Assembly: GCA_943704525.1 (NCBI GenBank)
Contig: CALSCQ010001557.1
Location: forward strand, 1 to 30,515
Direction of reading: 5' to 3'
Length of the DNA: 30,515 nt
DNA from: Pigoraptor vietnamica
Lineage: Eukaryota > Opisthokonta > Filasterea
Within the stretch, counting starts at the first letter, position 1. Each line of letters starts with the position of its first letter. Under the pieces are notes generated by a model. The model was not told where the DNA came from. It saw nothing but the letters and a program-made list of their open reading frames with translations, and made no database searches. The translations under genes and the position numbers were made by a program. Below, piece by piece: positions 1 to 10,000 of the stretch.

Positions 1-121
1 GGGGGGGGTTAAAACACGGGAAAGGACTCGACAGCACACAGACTGAGACGAAAGCAATAGGCTGGCTACGAGTGAGCAAATGAAGAAAGAACGGCAAGCA
101 TCGAGAGGGAGAGAGACTCAC
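1..121 (-). other. Part of gene A intron 4
   Basis: The GTGAGT donor on the minus strand occupies 116-121, so the sequence to its left is intron. It opens at the window edge with a run of eight G on the plus strand. Nothing else is seen in it. Confidence 0.6.
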
Positions 122-2728
122 GCGTGAGCGCCGAGGGCGTGGCCCAAAGCGCCTGGTTCGCAAAGTTGTCGAGTATGGTGGTCTTCGGGGTGACAATCTT
201 GTAGCTCGTCACGCACGTGTCACGTGCACCGCCCATGCCGACGACGACGCCGACAGAGCGAAGGGCGAAGGAAACCGGCGCCGACACATCGATGCGGCTC
301 GAGGGATTCAGCGTCTCGTAGATGGAGAGAGCGACGCTGCCCGTTGCGAACGTGCCGTTGATCGTGTAGTTCGTAAACTGCTTGAGCGTGAGGGGTGTCT
401 TGGCCTGCGCGATGTTGGCGCCGCCAAAGACGTCGTAAATGCCGCCGTTGCAGTTGCCGCGCTTGTCGTTGAAGCAGCCGAGGCCAATCAGGTTGTTGCC
501 GATGCCGGCAAGAATGATCTCGCGGTCGGTGACGTCGCCTTCCGTGCTGAAGGTAGCGGCCACGGACACGGGGAGGGCATCAAAGACGTCGGTGCGCGCG
601 AGAATGTTGTGGTCGTTGCCGCAAAGCTGGTTTCCCGTGAAGTGCGCCGGCTTCACTGCGCTCATGCAAGCACAAGGGTGTAAGTCGAACTAGTAGTAAG
701 CACACTGCGCTCATGCAAGCACAAGGGTGTAAGTCGAACTAGTAGTAAGCACACTGCGCTCATGCAAGCACAAGGGTGTAAGTCGAACTAGTAGTAAGCA
801 CACGGGCACAGACACATGAACAGATACACGGACACGCACAAGTTCGAAAACAAACGACAGAGACACACAAAGTGAATATGCAATCACAGAGTGTGGGTAG
901 GGCACACTCACGCTGGTCAAAGGGAAGACCACGCCACAGTCCGTTGAGGGCAGTCTCCGAGGCAAAGTTCTCGTAAAACACGGGCGTCCACTGGTAATTC
1001 GGACCCGTCGGCAGGGACGCGCCAATCGCGAGCGTGTCGATGAAGAAGCCGGAGAGGCAGGCAATATTTCCGTCCGTCGATCCCTCAATCTGGAACCCGA
1101 CGTTCGACACCGACGCGAACATGCCGGATCCCGTGACCGTCGCGTTGTTGCCGGGGTTGCCGTCCTGCGAAAACGTCGCCTCAATGTTGCGGCCCGTGAC
1201 GCGCGCCGTGAGGTTGTAGTTCGTGTTGTAATACACCGGGAGGCTCATGTACCCATACTGGTTCCCCGATGTCTCGTCGCGCATCGAGATGCCGCAGTAG
1301 GCCACATTCCCCTGCGGCGGCGACCCGCCGTTGTTCTGGCACGACAGCGTGACGCTCATGACCGACTGCGTCGTCCCCGTGTTCTGGTCGGGGCCAATGA
1401 AGAAGAACCGGAAGTTCGTGGCCGAAAACGACGACGCGCGCATTCCGGCGCGTAGGACAAACGCGGGCTCGCTCGACAGGTCCACGGACAGCATCGCAGC
1501 CGACTGGCCGTAAGAGCAGCCGCCGCTGGGGTAGTACCCGGGCGCCGGCTTGTAATAGTTGCCGACGGGGAGCATCTTGGCGCTCGAGATGCCCACGGAC
1601 GTGTAGTCGTCAAACACAAGCGTAGTGGGGTTCTTGTTGATGTCGTAGGCCATGACGCGGAAATTGTCGCCGCAAAGCACGTTCGCCGCCTGCGAGTCTC
1701 CGATGGCAACGCCAAAGCGGGTGAAGCTGTACATCGAGAGGTCGTTGGGGAGGTTCGTTGACATCGACCCGAGCATGGAGCCGTCCGTGAGCCCGAGCGA
1801 CACCTGCATGGTCGTGTTCGTGAGCGTCGCCGTGATGCGGTACGGGGAGTTCGGGGTCAGAGGGTACGACGTCGAGTTGCTCTTGCCGTTGTCCTTAATG
1901 GGGCTCTTGACCTGCAGGTTGCACATGCGTGACTGCTTGTCGCTGTCGCAGCCGCCAATCCACAGCAGCGTCGAGTTCTGAGGGCCAGCCGCGACGACAA
2001 AGATCGACGTATAGTCGTCAATGCCGTTGAAGTCGAGCGCGAACGTCACGTACGCGGCGTTGGAAGGGATCTGCGCATTGTAGAGGGCGGCGGCGTGGTC
2101 CTTCCCGCACGCCTTGGTCGACGAAATGTCCGGAAGCACAACTGCAGCAATATGGTGTCAACGATGTGCGATATGAGACAGGCGCTCGCCGTGTATGCGG
2201 TGCATGCCGTGCGTGCGTACGCGCGCGCGCGCGTGTGTGAGTGAGTGTGTGCGTGCGTGGTATGCGCGTGCGTGTGTGCGCGCGTACGTGTGGGCATGTG
2301 TCGTGGCTATATTGTGCGACCCGCGCATCACTCACGAGGGCGGTCAACAAAGGGGAGGCCGACCCAGCCGGTGCCGGTCGTCGTAATCGACTGGCCATAA
2401 GGATAGATGTAAGGAAACCATTCCGTGAACCGCCGCATCCAGTCGGCCGCTGAGCAACACATGCAGAGAGCGGTCGCATATAAGCGGTAAGCCGGCAACA
2501 ACGAACGGAACAGTTAGGACGCTGACATACGCTACAAGGAAATAGCAGTGGCACGAGAACAAGAGAACTGGAAGGAGTAAGAGAGGGAAGGGGCGGGAAG
2601 GGACCCGGAGGGAGCGGGAGCTGTGAGAGAAAGCGAATCGATACGATTAACCCCTCGTTCCACTCACCGCCAGTCTGCGCAGTGCCGAGGACGACAAACG
2701 CCAGCAACAGCGCATGCAACGCACGCAT
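122..2728 (-). CDS. Gene A: secreted beta-rich repeat protein, 5' part (four exons, runs off the left edge)
   Basis: Spliced model: complement of 2668-2728, 2336-2449, 912-2141 and 122-655; a GTGAGT donor at 121 leads to exons outside the window. The ATG at 2728 opens a signal peptide (MRALHALLLAFVVLGTAQT). Exon 2 gives a conserved linker containing ADWMRRF. Exon 3 (410 codons) carries about two 200-residue modules, each opening with a conserved Cys (ACGKDHAAALY) and closing with an aromatic block (FYENFASETALNGLW). Exon 4 carries a third module (LCGNDHNILART to NFANQALW). Asn-glycosylation sequons and paired Cys fit an extracellular protein. All four donors are phase 1, so every internal exon is symmetrical. 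Gene B at 7018-12043 is a clear paralogue with the same exon boundaries. The family is not recognised; the F-x-N/D-F...W ends suggest a concanavalin A/laminin G-like beta-sandwich, which is inference only. Exon limits are well supported by frame continuity and by the paralogue. Confidence 0.85.
655..801 (-). repeat. Three perfect 49-bp tandem copies spanning the 3' splice site of gene A intron 3
   Basis: Copies at 655-703, 704-752 and 753-801 are identical. Read on the gene strand each unit ends in GCATGAGCGCAG followed by T, so the acceptor AG and the roughly 45 nt before it (including a CTTACTAC stretch that could serve as a branch site) are present three times. Only the copy next to exon 4 keeps the frame: using the middle or upstream acceptor would add 49 or 98 nt, neither a multiple of three. 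Identity of the copies suggests a recent duplication. The matching intron of gene B (9861-9987) has a single copy. Confidence 0.9.
2210..2300. repeat. TG/CG-rich microsatellite in gene A intron 2
   Basis: An imperfect run of TG and CG dinucleotides on the plus strand fills most of the 194-nt intron (2142-2335). In transcript orientation it reads CA-rich, which is the opposite of most other intronic microsatellites here. Confidence 0.8.
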
Positions 2729-3381
2729 TTTCCCGAGTCCTTCGGAGCGTGTACTCCAGCTGACTCAACCACAGTAAACACCAACGAACAACGAAAGAAC
2801 GCACGAAATGAAATCGCTTGCGGATTAACGGTTGGAGCTCAATGCAGTTCTGTGTGAGAGAGAAAGTCGGAATGGGTGTTGTCCAGACCATTACAATAGA
2901 AAATGTATGAAAACAGGGGGAAATTTTCGGGTCAAATTCAATGTAAGCAGAGAGTCGGATTTCTCCAAATGGCACATTGTGATTGGTCCGCGGAGTGGTG
3001 ACCGGATAAATTTATTAGGCAAATGGAAATGTAAGGAGTTTGTATGGAAATGAAGTTATTTTGGCACTTTTGCGGGTTTTATTTGGGCGCACTCACTGAA
3101 TTGGAATTCACTTTGGGAACTGACGTTTCATTCATTTTGGTACTCGGCCCAAATAGGAAATTTGTTCCTAGATGGACCCTGCCAACAAGATACAATTTCA
3201 TAGTGAAATATCGGGCCTTCTCTCTAATTGAGACGAAATAATACGGGGCACGCAGCCTGTCGGGCACTCACGTGAGCACTCCCGTCGTGTTTGCCGTTGC
3301 TTGTGCTGCTTGTGCTTGAATTTGATGCGGTCGATCGCGGCGGCCCTTTCCTGAACGTCTCGAGCATTTTCGCGCACCGCA
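2729..3381. promoter_or_regulatory. Divergent intergenic region between gene A and the F-box gene
   Basis: The 653-bp gap separates two divergent start codons. Its middle (about 2850-3240) is visibly more AT-rich than the flanking coding DNA. An ATTGG (inverted CCAAT) lies at 2982-2986, about 255 bp upstream of the gene A start. No clear TATA box is seen. Short open frames here have no recognisable content. Promoter function is inferred from position only. Confidence 0.4.
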
Positions 3382-5059
3382 ATGGCGTCTCTTCTCGACG
3401 TACCCGTCGATATCCTCGGGGACGTTGGGCGTACCTGTCCCCCGCCGACTACCGCTCCCTCGCGCGCGTTTCGGCACGCGGCCTTCGCAGCGCCGCCGTT
3501 TCCCTGTGGTCCAAGCATGTCGCCGTGCGCCTCAAGCGCAGTGTCGTGCGCGTGATGGCCACCGATGCCGCCTTGTGCGCCCGTGTTCGCGCCACGTTGC
3601 TCGAGGGTCCCCTTGTTCCGCTGCCCACACACCTGGTCATCCAGGGTGGGTTCTCTTTGCTGTGGAACCTTGCGCATAAAAAAAAAAGCGCGCGTCAGTC
3701 CCTCGAAAAAAACTTATATTATTGACGCATGATCTGTCTACATTGCGCCGCAGACTGCGCGCGAAATGACTTTGCAAGAAACAACTCTTTCTTTTCGTCG
3801 TACCGAGGCAGCTCGGCGGCGGATGGCTTCGGGCCCCTATGGCCCAGCGGAGAAGGCGACGTGTTCAGCTGGTCAACAAGCGACTTTGCCCCTTGCCCTG
3901 TGGCAGTGTACGACTTGGCTTATGCGAACGGGTTCCACCGCGTCGACGTGATTCATGCTGGGGCCTTCTTGACAAGTGTGGCGCCGCTCTTCGCCGTGAG
4001 CGAGCTCGTGTTAGTTAATTGCGCGGTTTCCGACTTGTCGTGCCTCGGCGGAGTGGCGTCGCTCCGTATGCTCACGCTGGAGGAGTGCGCTGCCGTGGCA
4101 GACCTCCCGCGCATTCCCTCTCTACAACGGGTAAAACTTCACCGCTGCAGAGCACTGACGTCGGTCGACGCCGTCGCGCACGTCCACTCCGCAGACGTGA
4201 GAACCTGCGCACGCGTGCGCGACCTCTCCGCATTGTCGAATGTGCACCAAGTCTCCTTCGGGCGCGACTCGCTCAAAGATCGTGACGCCATTGCGGACGT
4301 GTCGGCGCTGTTCCTTGGCCACATGCACACACTCACCTTTTTGGCGTTACGATCAAGCCCCTGCCGGCGGAGACACGCATCCACACGCTTGTGCTTTTCT
4401 GCGTCCGCGTGGCTGACCCTTCCGAAGGCATGGCTGCACCATCCGGGGTAGGCTCCATCAGGTCCCTGACCGTCCTCGATAATGGCAATCGTTACGGGAC
4501 TAATCTTCGTGGACTCGTCACATTGGCGGCGGTGGAGCTGAACCATGTGCGCCTGCCTGTCGCGTGCTGCACGGACTGGGCATGGGCGCGCCATTTGGCA
4601 TCTGTCGAAGTCGAATACAGGGACTGTGAGGTTGCGGAGCCTGACTTGTCGCCGCTTGTTGGCGTGCCGCTCGTGACCGTTGGGGGCTGGGTGGATGAGT
4701 CGTGTTACGGGCTGTTACCTGCTCTGGCCACGTTGATGCGAGACTCTCCTGGGGACTTGCGTGTACAGCGGCATGGGTGTGCTGCGCTGGCGGGCGGTCG
4801 ATGGCGCCTCAGCACTCTTTACATGGGTGAACTTCGGGACGAGGACCTTGCGAGAGCAATTCTCGATGCCGTGGCGAGATTCCCCGAGGACGACGCAATC
4901 GTGTGCAACGGGTGCAAATCACTGAGGAGAATGGCAGGGGACAGTGGCGGCCAGTGGAGCATGGCAGAGGTGCTGCATTACACCGGAATTCATGGCAATG
5001 GTACGCTCGTGCAATTCGAGAGCGGCGATGTCTTCGACGTGTGTTGCGTCGGTGCTTAG
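3382..5059 (+). CDS. F-box / leucine-rich-repeat protein gene, frame-interrupted
   Basis: The ATG at 3382 opens an N-terminal F-box: LLDVPVDILGDVG then, in a shifted frame, YLSPADYRSLARVSARGL and a terminal LW. F-box proteins bring substrates to SCF ubiquitin ligases through Skp1. A 108-nt intron (3646-3753, GTGGGT donor, GCGCCGCAG acceptor) splices in phase. Exon 2 reads DCARNDFARNN and then short leucine/cysteine-rich repeats (about residues 90-210; e.g. VSELVLVNCAVSDLSCLGGV and VASLRMLTLEECAAV), the usual partner of an F-box. Two frame jumps are needed, one near GGG 3427-3429 and one at T5 4338-4342; each is explained by one base missing from a homopolymer. After the second the reading continues as FGVTIKPLPAETRIHTLVLF. 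The frame stops at 5059, overlapping the next ORF. It could be a decaying gene or undercalled homopolymers; the next ORF may be its C-terminal half. Confidence 0.6.
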
Positions 5060-6808
5060 CCCCCATTTCATGACAGACTCTCCCCGGAGCTTTGGGAAAA
5101 TATCTTTCGGGATTTTCGCCAGCGACGAAGCCATCGCGAGCGCCATTCGCGCCATGCGCGCGTGGCCTGGCAGTGTAGCCGTTCTCGAATCCGCCGTCGA
5201 TATATTTTTCTGGGCTGCAGAAGTACAATTGCGCAAAACGACGCGTCCTTCTCACCGGCATGGCAATCACGCGTGGCTGTCCCCGGCCATCCACGCGGCG
5301 CTGGTGCTGGCGCAGCGCACTTTCCCGGCCGTAAAGGCTATGGACTTGCTGGCCCAGCTGGCGGACGCCAGCCATTATTGCGCAGCGAAGCTCGTGGACG
5401 CTGGTGCATTGGAGGTTCTTCTGGACTGCGCGGCTGCGGCTATTGCCAACCCTTTCTGCTCCCGTTTGAAGTACTACTGGCTCCATCCACTGAGGAACTT
5501 TGCGAAGTACGCGCGGAGCACTTTCGAGGCCCCGGCCCTTGTGTCGGCCGAGCTGATGTTTGACGTTGCGAGGCGATTGTCGCAGTGGGCTGTGGACAGC
5601 GGTGAATCCCTAGAAGACGATCATGCTATGGTTATCATCGAAATGCTTCTCGCGGGAGACGAGCCGCAGCGCAAATCCACTGACAACTTCCATCGAGCCA
5701 TGTTGCGCCACCGGCTGGACCAGGACTTGGCTTCGGCGGGTGCCATGAACTACTGCCACTTCGGCCGCGACGATGGTACGGTAATGGTGCCAGCGCTGAG
5801 AGTGAGTGTGATGCACCTGTTGTATCGATCCACCGCGCTCGCGATGGGACTCGGTGTGATTGGTCACTTGGGGGGCGGGTTTGCGTTCCTGTCGGGGGTA
5901 ATTATGGCCGCGTCCGCCTTGGCAACCCATGGGCTATGTCGAACTATGACTTCGTTTCACGCATCGGATCCACGAAATGGTCAAATGAGTTCGGCGACGA
6001 CTTCCCAGCCTTAGCCGCGGCTCTTCGGGAGCTGGCGACTGTGGGCGACGACGGTGGATTTGTCGATGCCCGCGATATTGCTTTACGGGACTGTGTCACG
6101 TGCCTCGAGACGGAGGCGCTGTGGTCTGCCGAAATGATGGACCCGAGTCGAGCACACATTTCGCGCGCTATGGCGATGCTCCTGCGACAAAACTACCGCG
6201 CGGAGGGCGGGGAAATGTCGCCTACAGTCGCATGCGCGCTGGCCACGTTGGACGTGAGCGCTCTCTCTGCAGCATCGGCGGGGTCGGACTGGTGCCTAGC
6301 GCTGCGTACACTTGACGACACCATCGCATCACTTACGGAAGCAAGTGCGTCGGAGGCGTTGCGTTCGAGTGGGCAGCTCCTCGCTTGCGTGGTCTCTGCC
6401 CTTTCATCCGTCGCGAATGCAGCGGGCTCTTGCAGAGATTATGGGGCGGCGGAGGGCGTTGTTTTGGACGCGCGCACGCGTTCTGGCGATTGTGTCGCGC
6501 ACGCCGTGTTGATGGCTGTCGCGAGGGGTGGATTGTTATCGGTTGGACGGACCACGGGCGACCCCGCTCTGCTTATCGGTGCAACGACTATCTTTGCGCT
6601 CTGTGCGGTGGGGGGAGAGCGGCGCGCAGCGATCGTCGAGGACGCGCAGCAGATTTTGCGCAAAATCTGCCGATCGATTCTTGGCGACGCAGAGAACGTG
6701 AGCCCGCTTATGCGCTCCTCGGCGAGTGTGCGTGCGGCGGCTATCGTTGCATTGGACGATTTGGGCAAGGAGCTGAGCGGAGATCCCTGGCTGTCTTCGA
6801 CAATGTAG
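5028..6808 (+). CDS. Alpha-helical ARM-like region, possibly the C-terminal half of the F-box gene
   Basis: From 5028 the frame reads MSSTCVASVLSPHFMTDSP and continues into Leu/Ala-rich helices (AMDLLAQLADASHYCAAKL, then VDAGALEVLLDCAAAAIANP), reminiscent of armadillo-type repeats. At G6 (5870-5875) the frame changes; one missing G would connect VIGHLGG with RVCVPVGGNYGRVRLGNPWA and the following frame, which opens MSNYDFVSRIG and ends at the TAG before 6809. The last third is also helical (TLDDTIASLTEASASEALRS). No signal peptide or membrane segment is seen. The 32-nt overlap with the F-box frame and the lack of an intergenic gap favour one gene with about four interruptions; two adjacent genes remain possible. 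The function beyond a scaffold-like helical repeat is unknown. Confidence 0.5.
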
Positions 6809-6957
6809 CAGCCCCCTCGCCACCCAAAGCAACAAAATGCACGCGCTCAATCCAATCCTTACAGGGCAGATGAGCCGCGTCATGTTGCTTGCAAATCATT
6901 CACTTGGGGGCAATGCGGTGTTTTACTTAGAATGCCTGATAGACGAACTCAAGGAAA

Positions 6958-6985
6958 GGAGGGGGGGGAGGGGGGGAGGGGGTGG
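6958..6985 (+). other. G-rich run with G-quadruplex potential between convergent gene ends
   Basis: G runs of 8, 7, 5 and 2 are separated by single A or T bases on the plus strand. The tract lies in the 209-bp gap between the F-box/ARM frame (ends 6808) and gene B (ends 7018), so it is G-rich in the 3' flank of the former and C-rich in that of gene B. A role in ending transcription is speculation. Confidence 0.6.
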
Positions 6986-7017
6986 AAGACGAGCGGGTGC
7001 AAATCCAGATTGGCCGC

Positions 7018-10000
7018 CTAGAGGTAGTTGTTGGCACCGGCTGCGCAAGAGCTGCACAGCCACATGGCGCGCAGCTGCCATGCCTGGCTCGAGCTGCTGC
7101 GGTAGTGCAGTCCGACCCGCGAGACGCCGTACTCGCCGCCTGTCGTGCTGCGTGCCACGTGATCCGACGTAGGCGTGTCAACGCCAAGAGCCGGCGAGCG
7201 CACAACAGTGCCACCGGCATCCATCACGACACAGCCCACGTCGGCACCTGTGCGGTCGCACAGAATGGTGCGGTCCGCGTTCGCGTCAATAAGCGAAAGG
7301 GTCGAACCGAGGCAGCGGGCATCCGGGGCGTTGAGGGTGTCTATGCGGAAGTCGCGCACGCAGCCGGTGTATCCGTCCGACGTGTGCCCAGCAACAAACC
7401 CAACGTAGTACGTATTGTACCACTGGCTGTAGCTGAGCGTAAGCGTCTGGGGCTGGCCGGGATAGTCGTTGGGGTAGATGGTGACGGACGTGGAAGTAGG
7501 CGAGAAGATGACGTCGATCGCGTACCAGTGGTAGGGCTGGATCGGGATGCGGATGGGGTCCGTGTTCGAGGGCCCGCCGTTGTTCATCGAAATGACGAGA
7601 GAAAGCGGCGACTGGCTGTTGGCGAAGCCGACGACGCCCGCGGAGATGGCGTTCTGCGAAGTGCCAAAGGGCGACGCGACAAGAAGCGTCTCGGCGGATC
7701 CGATCGAGTCGAAAGAGAAAAGGGCCGTCACGCGAGTCTGCCCAGAATTGGGGACGACGCGCATACCTCCCGCTTGGATGTCCGGACAGACGCCCGATGG
7801 CGTGCTGGTCGCTAGGGGCACTGCGAAGGAAAGTGCACGCAGAGATAAGCAAGCAGTAAAGAAGACCGATTACTCGTGGTATTCGCCCAGGAACCGAAGG
7901 ATAGAAAGAACTCGGAGGCTGCAATGTGATCGCAGGCAATCATCCACTCACTGAAGCGATCGGTGGCACCCCTCCACTTGGCCGTGTTCTGCGTGATGGG
8001 ACCGCTCTGCGCCGAAGAAAAGTTGTCCTCAAACACGCGCTGGAACTGCTGGGCGCCGTTGTTGTTGTTAATGCGGTCGACAGCGACGTTCGTGGCGCAC
8101 AGTCCGGACAGCACGATCCCGAGATTGCTCCACTTGTACCGGCCATTGAGGAAGGTGCCCGTCTGACCGCTCGAAGTCATCATCTGCACGTTCACGCCGC
8201 CGCTGATGAACATGACGGTGAGCTTGGACGTCGTGCGGTTGAACTTGTCGAGGGGACCGGCAGTGTTCTGTACGTTCGTGTCCGTTCCGAGCGAGTCGAC
8301 GGTGATCGACGCCACGTTACTGTTGCGGCTCCCCTTGATTTGCGCGACGATGAGTGCGCCTTCGTTCAGCGACGGGTCCCCGACGTTCGCGAAGGCGAAA
8401 AAGCCGGCGCCGTACTTGTCGTTCGTCCACGTGGGGTCCAGGTACACGTCCATGGTCGCTTGAATTTGGTAGCCGACAAAGACCTCGGGCATGAGGAGTG
8501 CTACGCTGAGCGACTGAGAGCACGCACTGTTCGAGCCGCTGAACTGCGGAATCGCCGCCGAGGCCGCCTGGAAGATCGGGCCGTGCTGCCACGTTGACCG
8601 CGAAATGGACGTCAGCGAGTCGCTGAAGTTCGTCGAGTACCCGGACCAGACGGGAAGGGCCGACGGGGTGGGCGGCGCAAAGTTGCGGCGCTCGACCTGG
8701 AACCACGGCGCATAGACGTTCTTGCCATCCGCGGCGGCGCCCACGAGAATGCCGAGGTCCACGTACGCTGAGCCCGGGAAAGCGCGCACCGAGATCACGG
8801 GGGTGTTGATTCCGACAATCGAAAGCGACGCCGACACGTCCTCTGGGGAGAACACGGCGTCGATGCGGTAGAAGACGCTCGGCTGGAGCGAGACAGAGTA
8901 CGACTGTCCGCTGCTGCCGCCAGTGTCGTCGTGGAGGCCAAAGTTGCAGTACGCCTTGTTGTCGGAACTGCACGACACCTGCATCATGCCCAGGGAGCCC
9001 GTGGGAAGCATGTAGCGCGCGAAGATGCCCGCGCCCGTCCCGGGGTACTCGGTGCGGAAGATGAGCGAGGCGTGCACCTTTTGGCCGTACGCGTTCATGG
9101 GCAGCGTGACCTTGGTCGTATCGAGGACGGCCATGGAGACCGCGTCCGAAACGATGCCCTGTCCCGATGTGGTCGTCGGCAGGGCGCCTAATGTGCGACA
9201 ACTTAATGATGAGGCACAAGAACGAAACAGAGGTAGGAAACGGCGGATGTGGCGAATTCAATATAGCAGATGCAACTGGCGCTAAGAGGGGTATAGCAGT
9301 GAGAAGCGTCTGCCACTCACGGTTGACGGCCGGAAGAGGGATCCAGAGGGACTGGTCGGCGAAGTTGTCCACAATCGTGCCGCTTCCGGGGCTCGTTATG
9401 CGCACGCTCGGCGCGCACGTGTCCGTCACTCCTCCGCCGGGAACAAGTCCGACGTTGCGCACAGTCGCCGTGACACGTCCGGACAGGGAAATCTTGTTGG
9501 TTGAGTTCCCGTTCTCGTAAATGATGAGGGCGACAGTCTGGTCCGTGTTGAACGTCACGTTAACAACATAGACACTGTTGGCCTTGAGCGGGAGAGTGGT
9601 TGAGCCTTGTGCCACGGCCGTGTCGGCAATCGCGTCGTAGATGCCGCCCTTGCACCCGCTGCCCTTGTCGTTGAAGCAACCGGCGCCAATCACACTCGTG
9701 CTGCTCGAAAAGATGATGATCATGTCGCGGTCCTCGGGGTGGGTGTCGGTCGAGAAGGACGTCTGGACGGAGATCGGGAGCGTGTCGAAGGCGGTGGTCC
9801 GGATGAGTGAGTTATGGCTGTTGCCACAGAGCATGCCGTTGGTAAAGTGAGCAGTGGCCACTGCGCAGAGTATGACGGACAGGGATTAGTGTGACATAAC
9901 AACCATACGTGTAGCGAGGCTGACAATGCACTGCTACTATACGACCGCGCACGCGACACCAGGGACTGAAGGGTGGTTCCAACTCACACGATGAGAAAGG

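Noticed and set aside
7018-7815. Long plus-strand frame opposite gene B exon 6, and similar frames opposite other exons
   Set aside because: These are antisense shadows of GC-rich coding exons; composition is Arg/Val/Gly-rich and the minus-strand spliced gene explains the DNA.
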